The notes under the pieces: model-generated | What the model saw: only the letters and a program-made list of their open reading frames with translations | What the model was told of the DNA's origin: nothing | Databases searched by the model: none | Assembly (NCBI GenBank): GCA_025354615.1 | Contig: JANXMO010000280.1 | Coordinates: forward strand, 1 to 7,098 | DNA length: 7,098 bases | DNA from: Burkholderiales bacterium | GTDB taxonomy: Bacteria > Pseudomonadota > Gammaproteobacteria > Burkholderiales > Burkholderiaceae_C | Reading direction: 5' to 3' | Shown: piece after piece, positions 1 through 7,045 of the stretch | Layout of the letters: each line of letters opens with the position of its first letter | Position numbering within the stretch: the stretch's first letter is position 1 | Translations under genes and position numbers: made by a program

Positions 1-425
1 GCATGACCGACAACCGCGTGCGCACCGTGGCCGAGGTGCGCCACGTGTTCAGCAAGCACGGCGGCAACCTGGGCGCCGAAGGCTCGGTGGCGTTTCAGTT
101 CAAGCATTGCGGGCAGTTGGTGTTCGCCCCCGGCACCAGCGAAGACGCGGTGATGGAAGCCGCGCTCGAAGCCGGTGCCGATGACGTCGTCACCGATGCC
201 GACGGCGCAGTGGAAGTGCTGTGCCCGCCGCCAGGTTTTGAAGCTGTCAAGGCAGCGCTGGAGGCGGCCGGGCTGGCCGCTGAAATGGCCGAGGTGACGA
301 TGCGCCCCGAAAACACCGTTGCCATCGAAGGTGAAGACGCGCAGCGCATGCAAAAACTGCTCGACGCGCTGGAAGACCTTGACGACGTGCAAAACGTGTT
401 CCACAACGCCGAGCTGTCCACATGA
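1..425 (+). CDS. yebC: YebC/PmpR (TACO1) family protein, C-terminal part, 5' end outside window
   Basis: This is the last 140 or so residues of a YebC/PmpR family protein, which is normally about 240 residues. The open frame runs in from the left edge, and the ATG at position 3 is an internal methionine in the conserved stretch [15 protein letters not shown], not a start. Family hallmarks are visible: [20 protein letters not shown] followed by [12 protein letters not shown], then [12 protein letters not shown], and the C-terminal [20 protein letters not shown]. Members were long annotated as transcriptional regulators. The mitochondrial homologue TACO1 and recent bacterial work point to a ribosome-associated translation role, so 'transcription factor' should be treated cautiously. 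The stop TGA (423-425) overlaps the purD start as ATGA, which suggests translational coupling. The visible part shows no damage. The N-terminal domain cannot be assessed. Confidence 0.95.
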   Translation, partial: MTDNRVRTVAEVRHVFSKHGGNLGAEGSVAFQFKHCGQLVFAPGTSEDAVMEAALEAGADDVVTDADGAVEVLCPPPGFEAVKAALEAAGLAAEMAEVTMRPENTVAIEGEDAQRMQKLLDALEDLDDVQNVFHNAELST

Positions 426-1720
426 AGGTGCTGGTGATCGGCTCGGGCGGGCGCGAGCACGCCATCGCCTGGAAATTGCTGCAGTCCGCCCGTGTGCAGC
501 AGGTGTTTGTGGCACCGGGCAACGGCGGCACGCGGGCGGATGCCCGCCTGTCCACCGTGTCCGGCGTGGCGTCGGGTGATTTCACGGCGCTGGCCGACTT
601 TGCGCAGGCCGAAAAAATCGCGTTGACGGTGGTCGGCCCCGAAGGCCCGCTGGCCGCTGGCGTGGTCGACCTGTTCCGCGCCCGCGGCCTGCGCGTGTTC
701 GGGCCGACGCAGGCCGCCGCGCAGCTGGAGAGTTCCAAGGCCTTCGCCAAAGCCTTCATGCAGCGCCACGGCATTCCGACCGCGGCCCATGCCACCTTCA
801 CCGATGCGGCGGCAGCGCATGCGCACATCGAGTTGCATGGCGCGCCCATCGTCATCAAAGCCGACGGGCTGGCCGCAGGCAAGGGCGTGGTCGTGGCCAC
901 GACGCTCGAACAGGCACACGCTGCAATCGACGCAATGCTCCAGCCGCACGCCGCCGGCGTGATGCACAACGAAGGCGGCGCGCGGGTCGTGATCGAGGAA
1001 TTCCTGGCCGGCGAGGAGGCCAGTTTCATCGTGCTGTGCGACGGCAAAAACGTGCTGTCGCTGGCCACCAGCCAGGACCACAAGCGTCTGCTCGATCACG
1101 ATGAGGGCCCGAACACCGGCGGCATGGGTGCTTATTCGCCAGCGCCGGTCGTCACGCCCAACGTGCATGCGCGGGTGATGCAGGACATCATTCACCCGAC
1201 CATCGCCGGCATGGCCAAAGACGGCGTGCCGTTCACCGGCTTTCTGTACGCCGGACTGATGATCGACGCGCAGGGCCAACCGCGCACGGTCGAGTTCAAC
1301 TGTCGCCTGGGCGACCCGGAAACCCAGCCCATCCTCATGCGCCTGAAGAGCGATTTGTTCGAGCTGCTGCTGAGGGCCGCCGATGGCCGGCTGGACGGCG
1401 CCGAGCTGCAGTGGGACCGCCGCACGGCGCTGGGCGTGGTGATGGCGGCGCACGGCTATCCGCAGGCGCCGCGCCTGGGCGACCGCATCACTGGCCTGCC
1501 GGCAGAAGCCGCCGACGCGATGGTGTTCCATGCTGGCACGGCGTTGGAAGACGCCGCCGGCGGTGGCACCGTCACCGCCGGCGGTCGGGTGCTGTGCGTG
1601 ACCGCGCTAGGCGACTCGGTCAAGCTGGCGCAGCAACGCGCCTACGAAGTGCTGGACGGCATCCGCTTCAACGGCGCGCAGTTCCGGCGTGACATCGGCC
1701 ACCGCGCCATCAAGCGCTGA
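422..1720 (+). CDS. purD: Phosphoribosylamine--glycine ligase (GAR synthetase)
   Basis: PurD joins glycine to 5-phosphoribosylamine using ATP, giving glycinamide ribonucleotide, the second step of de novo purine synthesis in the cytoplasm. The 432-residue product matches the usual bacterial length. Visible landmarks in order are the N-domain GSGGREHA (residues 7-14), APGNGGT (31-37), [10 protein letters not shown] (71-80), the ATP-grasp segment with [14 protein letters not shown] (145-158) and [12 protein letters not shown] (191-202), [20 protein letters not shown] (217-236), and the metal/ATP-binding [12 protein letters not shown] (291-302). A C-terminal domain containing [12 protein letters not shown] (336-347) follows. 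The ATG at 422 begins exactly at the domain's first beta strand and overlaps the yebC stop. Only a weak GAG (411-413) lies upstream, so re-initiation by ribosomes finishing yebC is likely. The gene appears intact. Confidence 0.98.
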   Translation: MKVLVIGSGGREHAIAWKLLQSARVQQVFVAPGNGGTRADARLSTVSGVASGDFTALADFAQAEKIALTVVGPEGPLAAGVVDLFRARGLRVFGPTQAAAQLESSKAFAKAFMQRHGIPTAAHATFTDAAAAHAHIELHGAPIVIKADGLAAGKGVVVATTLEQAHAAIDAMLQPHAAGVMHNEGGARVVIEEFLAGEEASFIVLCDGKNVLSLATSQDHKRLLDHDEGPNTGGMGAYSPAPVVTPNVHARVMQDIIHPTIAGMAKDGVPFTGFLYAGLMIDAQGQPRTVEFNCRLGDPETQPILMRLKSDLFELLLRAADGRLDGAELQWDRRTALGVVMAAHGYPQAPRLGDRITGLPAEAADAMVFHAGTALEDAAGGGTVTAGGRVLCVTALGDSVKLAQQRAYEVLDGIRFNGAQFRRDIGHRAIKR

Positions 1721-1730
1721 ACTGGAAACG

Positions 1731-2648
1731 ATGCAAGACACCGTTCGCGACTACCTGCTGGGCCTGCAGGCGCGCATCGTTGCCGCGTTGGAAGAAGCGG
1801 GCGGCGATGCGTTTCGCTCCGACCGCTGGGTGCGCGAGGCCGGTGGGCCGCTGGAAGGCGAGGGTCTGTCGCGGCTGGTGGAAGACGGCCGGCTGCTGGA
1901 GCGCGGTGGTTGCAGCTTCTCGCACGTCAAGGGCCGCACGCTGCCGCCATCGGCCACGCAGCACCGCCCGGAACTGGCCGGCGCGCCGTTCGAGGCCATG
2001 GGCGTGTCGCTGGTGTTCCATCCGCGCAACCCGTATGTGCCGACGGTGCACATGAACGTGCGCATGCTGGCGGCTTTTCCGGTCGGGGCGGCCGAGCCCG
2101 TGACCTGGTTCGGCGGCGGCATGGACTTGACGCCTTACTACGGCTTCGAGGAAGACGCGCAGCATTTCCACCGCACCAACCGCGATGCGCTTGCGCCTTT
2201 CGGTGCCGACAAGTACCCGCGCTTCAAGCAGTGGTGCGACGAGTACTTCTTCCTCAAGCACCGCCAGGAGCCGCGCGGCATCGGCGGCGTGTTTTTTGAC
2301 GACTTTGCCGAGTTGGGCTTCGAGCGCAGCTTTGCGATGCTGCAGGCCGTGGGCGATGCGTTGCTACCCGCCTATTTGCCTATCGTCGAGCGCCGCCAGC
2401 CGCTGCCTTACGGCGAACGCGAGCGCGATTTTCAGGCCTACCGGCGTGGCCGCTACGTCGAATTCAACCTCGTGTTCGACCGCGGCACGCTGTTCGGCCT
2501 GCAATCGGGCGGGCGCACGGAGAGCATCCTGATGTCGATGCCGCCGCTGGTCAAATGGCGTTATGACTGGCGACCAGAACCCGGCACGCCCGAAGCCCGG
2601 CTGTACACCGATTTCCTGCGCCCGCGCGACTGGGCGGCGGAAGGGTGA
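1731..2648 (+). CDS. hemF: Oxygen-dependent coproporphyrinogen III oxidase
   Basis: HemF oxidatively decarboxylates coproporphyrinogen III to protoporphyrinogen IX with O2 in the haem pathway, as a soluble, usually dimeric enzyme. From the chosen start the product is 305 residues, close to the 299 of the E. coli enzyme. Signature segments are [17 protein letters not shown] (95-111, with the conserved histidines H97 and H107), [20 protein letters not shown] (125-144) followed by [23 protein letters not shown] (173-192), and [18 protein letters not shown] (241-258) running into [18 protein letters not shown] at 1689 would give 14 more residues but would overlap purD by 32 bases. The ATG at 1731 lies 10 bases after the purD stop, has a weak GGAA (1724-1727) and fits the family N-terminus better. 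The stop overlaps the nadD start. A strictly O2-dependent enzyme suggests an aerobic or microaerobic organism. Confidence 0.97.
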   Translation: MQDTVRDYLLGLQARIVAALEEAGGDAFRSDRWVREAGGPLEGEGLSRLVEDGRLLERGGCSFSHVKGRTLPPSATQHRPELAGAPFEAMGVSLVFHPRNPYVPTVHMNVRMLAAFPVGAAEPVTWFGGGMDLTPYYGFEEDAQHFHRTNRDALAPFGADKYPRFKQWCDEYFFLKHRQEPRGIGGVFFDDFAELGFERSFAMLQAVGDALLPAYLPIVERRQPLPYGERERDFQAYRRGRYVEFNLVFDRGTLFGLQSGGRTESILMSMPPLVKWRYDWRPEPGTPEARLYTDFLRPRDWAAEG

Positions 2649-3277
2649 ACGAGTCACCGCACGCGCCGCGGCGCATCGGCTTGTTCGGCGGCACCTTCGA
2701 CCCGGTGCATGACACCCACCTGGCCCTGGCCGCCACGGCGCAAACCCAGCTCCAACTCGACGAGGTGCGCTGGATTCCCGCCGGCCAGCCGTGGCAGAAG
2801 CAGCGCACCGTGACGCCGGCGCACCACCGCGCCGCGATGGTGCGCGCCGCCATTGCCGGCCACCCCGGCTTCGTGCTGGATGCGATCGAGCTCGACCGCC
2901 CCGGACCTAGCTACACGCTCGAAACCGTGCGCGCGCTGCAGGCCTCTGCCGCCGCGCCCTGCCAGTGGTTCCTGTTGCTGGGGCAGGACCAGTACCTCGG
3001 CCTGCCGACCTGGCACGGCTGGCAAGAGCTGCTTCAGCGCGTCACGCTGGCCGTGGCGCGCCGCCCCGGCGAGCGGCGGGCCGAACCGGCGCCGGCGTTG
3101 GCCGCCGCGGCCTGCTGCCCGGTGGCGTTGGCCTTGTCCGACGTTTCATCGAGCGCCATCCGCGACCGCGTGGCCGCCGGCCTGGCTATCGACAGCCTCG
3201 TTCCCGCCGCCGTGGCACGCTATATTGAAGAACATGGCCTGTACCGCCCGGCGGTACCGTCACCGCCCAATTCCTAG
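2645..3277 (+). CDS. nadD: Nicotinate-nucleotide adenylyltransferase
   Basis: NadD transfers AMP from ATP to nicotinate mononucleotide, making deamido-NAD in cytoplasmic NAD synthesis. The product is 210 residues, normal for the family. The nucleotidyltransferase core is clear: [19 protein letters not shown] (residues 11-29) carries the HxxH form of the (H/T)xGH motif (H22, H25). [11 protein letters not shown] (43-53), [16 protein letters not shown] (111-126) and the second phosphate-binding motif [13 protein letters not shown] (167-179, ISSTxIR type) follow. The start is a GTG at 2645 sharing GTGA with the hemF stop. The run GGCGGAAGG abuts it too closely to be a standard Shine-Dalgarno, so coupling to hemF is likely. 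No in-frame ATG precedes the core, which supports the GTG start. Threonine occupies the glycine position of the HxGH motif (HDTH), probably lineage variation. Confidence 0.96.
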   Translation: MNESPHAPRRIGLFGGTFDPVHDTHLALAATAQTQLQLDEVRWIPAGQPWQKQRTVTPAHHRAAMVRAAIAGHPGFVLDAIELDRPGPSYTLETVRALQASAAAPCQWFLLLGQDQYLGLPTWHGWQELLQRVTLAVARRPGERRAEPAPALAAAACCPVALALSDVSSSAIRDRVAAGLAIDSLVPAAVARYIEEHGLYRPAVPSPPNS

Positions 3278-3280
3278 GAG
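3276..3280 (+). promoter_or_regulatory. Shine-Dalgarno sequence for rsfS
   Basis: AGGAG lies 4 bases upstream of the rsfS ATG and overlaps the nadD stop codon TAG (3275-3277). It is the only strong Shine-Dalgarno among the gene starts in the window, since the other starts rely on overlap or have weak sites. This suggests rsfS, and the genes coupled behind it, receive independent ribosome loading. Confidence 0.75.
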
Positions 3281-3284
3281 CTGA

Positions 3285-4226
3285 ATGGACATCCGCAAAC
3301 TGCAACGCGCCATCGTCGATGGCCTGGAAGACGTCAAAGGCCAGAACATCGTGGTCTTCAACACCGAACACCTGTCGCCGCTGTTCGAGCGCGTGGTGAT
3401 TGCCTCGGGCACCAGCAACCGCCAGACCAAGGCGCTGGCGGCCAGCGTTCGCGATGCAGTCAAGGCCAGCGGCATGCCGGTGCTGCGCACCGAAGGCGAG
3501 GGCAACGGCGAATGGATCATCGTCGACTGCGGCGCTGCGGTCGTGCACCTGATGCAGCCGGCCATCCGCGAGTATTACCACCTGGAAGAAATCTGGGGCG
3601 ACAAGCCGGTCAAGCTGCAGCTGGACACGGCGCCGCGCCGCCTTGTCAAGGCGGCCGAGGAAGAAGCGCCGGTCATCAAGAAAACCGCGGTTCGCAAGAC
3701 CGCTGCCAAAGCGCTTGCAACCGCCCCTGCTGCCGACGCCTCGCCACCCACGGCGCGGAAGACGCCGGCCCGCAAAACCACCGCTGCTGCCCGCCGCGCC
3801 ACCGACGGCGACACACCCGCCCGCGCCGCCGCACGCAAACGGCCTGCGGCGGCTGCTGCTGCTGCTCCTGCTGGTGCTGCGGGCAGGACGGCTGGCAAGG
3901 CGGCGCTGAAAACGGCGGCTGGCCGCGTGGCCGCGAAAAAACCGGCCGCGCGGCCGCCTGCGGTTGAACGCCAGGTGGTGCGCACGGTCGGGGTCAAAGC
4001 GGTGCCTGCCAAAACCACGGCGGCACCGGCTCGCGCGCGCAAAACCGCGGCAGTTAAACGTAGTGCCGCCGCCGCGCCGGTCGCAGCGGCAACCAAAAGA
4101 GCCGCGCCTGCCAACAGCCTGGCGCGCGTCGTGGCCAGTCAGCAAGCCGCCGCGCGCAAGGCCACCGTGGCCCGCAAAACCCCGGCCCGCAAGATGGCGG
4201 CCAAGAAGACAGCGCCCGGCGGGTGA
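3285..4226 (+). CDS. rsfS: Ribosomal silencing factor RsfS with long Ala/Lys/Arg-rich C-terminal tail
   Basis: RsfS (Iojap/YbeB/DUF143) binds protein L14 of the 50S subunit and blocks subunit joining, lowering translation during starvation. Residues 1-115 form the complete domain: [16 protein letters not shown] (37-52), then [17 protein letters not shown] (76-92) and [11 protein letters not shown] (94-104). Standard family members end near here at about 105-130 residues. This one continues to 313. In residues 116-313 I count 72 Ala, 22 Lys and 23 Arg against 7 acidic residues, with recurring (A/V)RKT and PARK(T/M) units (about 136-139, 157-165, 251-254, 296-304) and two polyalanine runs (188-194, 261-264). 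The tail resembles histone-H1-like bacterial tails (AlgP, BpH1 type) and is probably disordered. It stays in frame to a stop that overlaps rlmH as GTGA, so it is unlikely to be a frameshift artefact. Its function is unknown; binding of rRNA or DNA is my inference. Confidence 0.93.
   Translation: MDIRKLQRAIVDGLEDVKGQNIVVFNTEHLSPLFERVVIASGTSNRQTKALAASVRDAVKASGMPVLRTEGEGNGEWIIVDCGAAVVHLMQPAIREYYHLEEIWGDKPVKLQLDTAPRRLVKAAEEEAPVIKKTAVRKTAAKALATAPAADASPPTARKTPARKTTAAARRATDGDTPARAAARKRPAAAAAAAPAGAAGRTAGKAALKTAAGRVAAKKPAARPPAVERQVVRTVGVKAVPAKTTAAPARARKTAAVKRSAAAAPVAAATKRAAPANSLARVVASQQAAARKATVARKTPARKMAAKKTAPGG
3852..3878 (+). repeat. GCT trinucleotide tract encoding polyalanine in the RsfS tail
   Basis: Five perfect GCT codons (3852-3866) are followed by CCT GCT GGT GCT, an imperfect continuation. 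They encode A190-A194 and then P-A-G-A. Most neighbouring alanine codons are GCC or GCG, so the tract stands out in codon use. Copy-number slippage by multiples of three would lengthen or shorten the tail without breaking the frame. Confidence 0.7.
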
Positions 4227-4690
4227 AGCTGCTGTTGGTCGCTGTGGGCCAACGCCAGCCGGCGTGGGCCGATGCGGCTTATGACGATTTTGCCAAGCGT
4301 TTTCCGCCCGAGCTGCGGCTCGAGTTGAAAGCCGTCAAAGCCGAGCCGCGTGGCTCGCGCAGCGCCGAGCAGTTGATGGCTGCCGAAGCGGCCCGCCTGG
4401 AAGCGGCGCTGCCCAAGGGCGTGCGCCGCGTGGTGCTTGACGAACGTGGCAGTGCGCTGTCCACCCGCGCGCTGGCGGCCCGCATCGACGCCTGGAAAGA
4501 CGGCGGGCGCGACGTGGCGCTGCTCGTCGGCGGCCCCGACGGCCTGGCGCCTGCCTTGAAGCAAAGCGCCGATGAAACGCTGCGCCTGTCTGACCTGACG
4601 CTGCCGCACGCCATGGTTCGCGTGCTGCTGGCCGAGGCGCTGTACCGCGCCTGGACGCTGGCGGTCGGCCATCCGTATCACCGCGAATGA
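4223..4690 (+). CDS. rlmH: 23S rRNA (pseudouridine1915-N3)-methyltransferase
   Basis: RlmH (formerly YbeA) is a SPOUT-fold methyltransferase. It uses S-adenosylmethionine to methylate pseudouridine 1915 in helix 69 of 23S rRNA, acting on assembled 70S ribosomes. The product is 155 residues, the same as in E. coli. The SAM-binding knot is visible as LLVGGPDGL (100-108), [20 protein letters not shown] (122-141) and the C-terminal HPYHRE (150-155). The GTG start at 4223 shares GTGA with the rsfS stop and begins the first beta strand, MKLLLVAVG. No good Shine-Dalgarno is present, so translation probably depends on ribosomes finishing the long rsfS tail. The rsfS-rlmH pairing is widely conserved in proteobacteria. 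Confidence 0.97.
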   Translation: MKLLLVAVGQRQPAWADAAYDDFAKRFPPELRLELKAVKAEPRGSRSAEQLMAAEAARLEAALPKGVRRVVLDERGSALSTRALAARIDAWKDGGRDVALLVGGPDGLAPALKQSADETLRLSDLTLPHAMVRVLLAEALYRAWTLAVGHPYHRE

Positions 4691-5313
4691 TGGCGGCCGT
4701 TTCAACTTCATCGCCGCGCTTCGTCTACCTGGCGTCGCAAAGCCCGCGGCGGCGCCAGCTGCTCGAGCAGATCGGCGTGGCGCACGAACTGCTGCTGGCC
4801 GACGCGCAAGAAGACGCCGAAGCGCTGGAAGCTGAACAGCCCCGCGAATTGCCGGCTGACTACGTGCGCCGCGTCACGCTGGCCAAGCTGGCGGCGGCGC
4901 GCCAGCGGCTGCAGGCCCGCGGGCTGCCGTCGGCGCCCATCTTGTGCGCCGACACCACGGTGGCGCTGGGCCGCCGTATTCACGGCAAGCCGGCCGACGC
5001 GGCGCACGCGGTGGCCATGCTGACGCAACTGGCCGGCCGCGCGCACCGCGTCATCACCGCCGTGGCGGTGGCCGACGGCGCGCATGAGGCTTGCGTGCTC
5101 AGCGTTTCAAGCGTGCGGTTTGCGGCCCTGGAGCCTGCCGCCATCCAGCGCTACGTCGACAGCGGTGAGCCGTTCGGCAAGGCCGGCGCTTATGCGATTC
5201 AAGGCGCCGCCGCCGCCTGGGTGGCGCGCATCGAAGGCAGCCACTCCGGCATCATGGGCCTGCCGCTGTTCGAGACGGCGGCCTTGCTGCGCGGCATCGG
5301 TTGGCCGGTTTGA
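4687..5313 (+). CDS. maf: Maf family nucleoside triphosphate pyrophosphatase (YhdE-type dTTP/UTP)
   Basis: Maf proteins hydrolyse non-canonical or excess nucleoside triphosphates to monophosphates and pyrophosphate. The product is 208 residues. The N-terminal [15 protein letters not shown] (16-30) holds the SxxR substrate-phosphate motif. CADTTVALG (87-95) holds the catalytic aspartate region, IHGKP (98-102) follows, and KAGAYAIQG (165-173) with [13 protein letters not shown] (185-197) lies near the end. The AGAYAIQG form points to the YhdE (dTTP/UTP) subgroup rather than the YceF (m7GTP) subgroup. The ATG at 4687 shares ATGA with the rlmH stop. A second in-frame ATG follows directly at 4690 and cannot be excluded as the start. 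No Shine-Dalgarno is seen, so coupling to rlmH is likely. Confidence 0.94.
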   Translation: MMAAVSTSSPRFVYLASQSPRRRQLLEQIGVAHELLLADAQEDAEALEAEQPRELPADYVRRVTLAKLAAARQRLQARGLPSAPILCADTTVALGRRIHGKPADAAHAVAMLTQLAGRAHRVITAVAVADGAHEACVLSVSSVRFAALEPAAIQRYVDSGEPFGKAGAYAIQGAAAAWVARIEGSHSGIMGLPLFETAALLRGIGWPV

Positions 5314-5364
5314 GACGGTAAGCGCCCGCGAGCGTGCGAATGCCCCTCGCATACCATCGCCGCC
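5314..5364 (+). other. 51-bp spacer between maf and rng
   Basis: This is the only gap of more than about 10 bases between the housekeeping genes. It contains no recognisable Shine-Dalgarno in front of rng. A weak -10-like TACCAT (5352-5357) lies immediately before the rng ATG, without a credible -35. A short inverted repeat (TGCGA 5335-5339, TCGCA 5347-5351, 7-base loop) lacks a T-run, so it is not a convincing terminator. Whether rng has its own promoter is undecided. Confidence 0.35.
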
Positions 5365-6831
5365 ATGCAAGACATCTTGATCAACTGGGCTCCGCAGGAA
5401 ACCCGCGTCGCGGTGGTGGAGCACGGCGCGGTGCAGGAGCTGCACATCGAGCGCACGCTGGAGCGCGGCCTGGTTGGCAACATCTACGCCGGCCGCGTGG
5501 TGCGCGTGCTGCCGGGCATGCAATCCGCCTTCATCAACATCGGCCTGGAGCGCGCGGCCTTCCTGCACGTGGCCGATGTGCAGGCCGGCGGAAGCCCCCA
5601 CGGCACGGCACTGCCACCGATCGAGCGGCTGATATTCGAAGGCCAGACGCTGACCGTGCAGGTCATCAAGGACCCGATCGGCAGCAAGGGCGCGCGGCTG
5701 TCGGCGCAAATCAGCCTGGCGGGGCGGTTGCTGGTGTTTTTGCCGCATGACGATCACATCGGCATTTCACAAAAAATCGGCTCGCCCGAGCTGCGTGAAC
5801 AGCTGCGCGCGCGCATGGTCGCGCTGTCGCAAGTGCCGGCGGGTGGCGGGCCGGCGGGTGGCTTCATCCTGCGCACCAATGCCGAAGAAGCCAGCGATAT
5901 GGAATTGGCCGACGACATCGCCTACCTGCGCCGGACCTGGGCGGTGATCCGCGAGCGCAGCTTCAAGCAGCCTGCCGGCACCTTGCTGCATCAAGACCTG
6001 AACCTGGCCGAACGCGTGCTGCGTGACCTGGCACACGAGGCCACGCAGGCCATCCGTATCGATTCGCGGACGCAGTACGACGCATTGAAAGCCTTTGGCG
6101 AGGCCTTCATGCCCGGCGCTGCGGCCAAATTGGCGTGTTACAGCGGCGAGCGGCCGATCTTCGATTTGTTCAACATCGACGAGGACATTGCCCGCGCGCT
6201 GGCACGCCGGGTCGACCTGAAATCCGGCGGCTATCTAATCATCGACCAGACCGAGGCGCTGACCACGGTGGACGTGAACACCGGCGGTTTCGTCGGCGCC
6301 CGGAATTTCGACGACACGATTTTCAAGACCAATCTGGAGGCCGCGCAAATCATCGCCCGCCAGCTGCGGTTGCGCAACCTGGGCGGCATCATCATCCTCG
6401 ACTTCATCGACATGGCGCGTGAAGACCACCGCGCCGCCGTGTTGGCCGTGCTGCGCAAACAGCTGGCCCATGACCGCACCAAAATCACCGTCAGCGGCTT
6501 CACACAGCTGGGCTTGATCGAGATGACGCGCAAGCGCACCCGCGAATCCCTGGCCCACATGTTGTGCGAACCGTGCCCCACCTGCGACGGCCGTGGCCAA
6601 GTCAAAACGCCGCGCAGCGTGTGCTACGAAATCCTGCGCGAAATCCTGCGCGAAGCCCGCCAGTTCAATCCCCGCGAGTTCCGCATCGTGGCCTGCGCCG
6701 CCGTCATCGAAATGCTGCTCGACGAAGAAAGCCAGCACCTGGCCGGCCTGTCCGACTTCATCGGCAAGCCGATCTCCTTGCAGGTCGAAGCGCGCGGCTC
6801 GCCGGAGCAGTACGACATTGTGCTGATGTGA
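5365..6831 (+). CDS. rng: Ribonuclease G
   Basis: RNase G (CafA) is a 5'-end-sensitive single-strand endoribonuclease of the RNase E/G family. It matures the 5' end of 16S rRNA and helps degrade mRNA. The product is 488 residues (E. coli has 489), with none of the long C-terminal degradosome scaffold of RNase E, so it is RNase G rather than RNase E. The N-terminus MQDILINWAPQETRVAVVE is followed by the S1 RNA-binding domain from GLVGNIYAGRVVRVLPGMQS (35-54) onward. Catalytic Mg2+ aspartates fall at D303 (TTVDVNTGGFVG) and D346 (GGIIILDFIDM). The zinc-link cysteines C404 and C407 are in CEPCPTCDGRG. All four match RNase E numbering. The ATG at 5365 gives the family N-terminus exactly. No Shine-Dalgarno is visible. 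The stop overlaps a possible GTG start of a small ORF. Confidence 0.97.
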   Translation: MQDILINWAPQETRVAVVEHGAVQELHIERTLERGLVGNIYAGRVVRVLPGMQSAFINIGLERAAFLHVADVQAGGSPHGTALPPIERLIFEGQTLTVQVIKDPIGSKGARLSAQISLAGRLLVFLPHDDHIGISQKIGSPELREQLRARMVALSQVPAGGGPAGGFILRTNAEEASDMELADDIAYLRRTWAVIRERSFKQPAGTLLHQDLNLAERVLRDLAHEATQAIRIDSRTQYDALKAFGEAFMPGAAAKLACYSGERPIFDLFNIDEDIARALARRVDLKSGGYLIIDQTEALTTVDVNTGGFVGARNFDDTIFKTNLEAAQIIARQLRLRNLGGIIILDFIDMAREDHRAAVLAVLRKQLAHDRTKITVSGFTQLGLIEMTRKRTRESLAHMLCEPCPTCDGRGQVKTPRSVCYEILREILREARQFNPREFRIVACAAVIEMLLDEESQHLAGLSDFIGKPISLQVEARGSPEQYDIVLM

Positions 6832-7001
6832 AAGTCAGCGCGGCAAACCCATCAAGGCAACTGATTGACAAAAGCCTGGATTTTTACGGCATCAAGTCGC
6901 ATGGCGATGCGCGTGAGCTGGTGCGTCGCACGCGAACCCACAGCAAGCTGAGCGAAGACCAGTCGCTGGCGCAAGAACAGGTTCAAGTGGTACGCCGCTA
7001 G
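6828..7001 (+). CDS. Hypothetical small protein, 57 codons, possibly truncated by an IS630-type insertion
   Basis: I do not recognise this product with confidence. The frame opens from a GTG (6828-6830) that shares GTGA with the rng stop and ends at TAG (6999-7001). The predicted protein is polar and charged, with SRQLIDKSLDFYGIKSHGDA followed by RELVRRTRTHSKLSEDQSLA. It is probably helical, ends in a basic RR and has no membrane segment or signal peptide. Its size and charge are loosely like a small antitoxin or DNA-binding protein, but no family motif supports that. The TAG appears to be formed by the junction with the IS630-like sequence, so the original C-terminus may be missing. The same frame is also open leftward inside rng, so an open frame alone is weak evidence of coding. 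Confidence 0.35.
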   Translation: MKVSAANPSRQLIDKSLDFYGIKSHGDARELVRRTRTHSKLSEDQSLAQEQVQVVRR

Positions 7002-7045
7002 CGTCGTGAGTTAGAAGTTCGCAGACAAAATCGCTCGACGCTAGC
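6997..7045. repeat. 10-bp perfect inverted repeat at the IS630 junction
   Basis: GCTAGCGTCG (6997-7006) and CGACGCTAGC (7036-7045) are perfect reverse complements separated by 29 bases. Each contains the palindrome GCTAGC. The outer copy covers the proposed TA target and element end, and the inner copy lies within the transposase coding end. It could be part of the transposase recognition sequence or could form a hairpin in transcripts from either side. It has no T-run typical of an intrinsic terminator. Confidence 0.6.

Noticed and set aside
3..5. ATG at position 3 as the start of a 140-residue gene
   Set aside because: It lies inside the conserved CMTDNR segment of YebC, so the gene starts outside the window.
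95..1531. A 478-codon open frame on the minus strand opposite yebC and purD
   Set aside because: It is antisense to two well-supported genes. Its composition is His/Arg/Ala-rich, typical of the reverse frame of G+C-rich coding DNA, and no family motif is seen. Stops are simply rare here.
1689..1730. Upstream GTG start for hemF adding 14 residues
   Set aside because: It would overlap purD by 32 bases, and the extra residues do not resemble the HemF N-terminus. ATG 1731 fits better.
3575..4114. Minus-strand open frame rich in Ala/Val/Leu that could pass for a membrane protein
   Set aside because: Its hydrophobicity is what the antisense of Ala/Lys/Arg codons produces. No start context or family motif supports it.
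3186..4145. A 319-codon minus-strand open frame opposite rsfS
   Set aside because: It is the antisense shadow of rsfS and its low-complexity tail. The Arg/Gly/Ser-rich translation shows no domain.
3630..4223. RsfS tail as a frameshifted or separate gene
   Set aside because: The frame is continuous from the RsfS domain, and the stop falls exactly at the GTGA overlap with rlmH.
5335..5351. Short inverted repeat between maf and rng as a terminator
   Set aside because: It has only a 5-base stem and no T-run, which is expected by chance in G+C-rich sequence.
6865..6870. Perfect TTGACA -35 hexamer after rng
   Set aside because: No -10-like hexamer appears 16-18 bases downstream, and the bases are explained by Ile-Asp-Lys codons in the small ORF.
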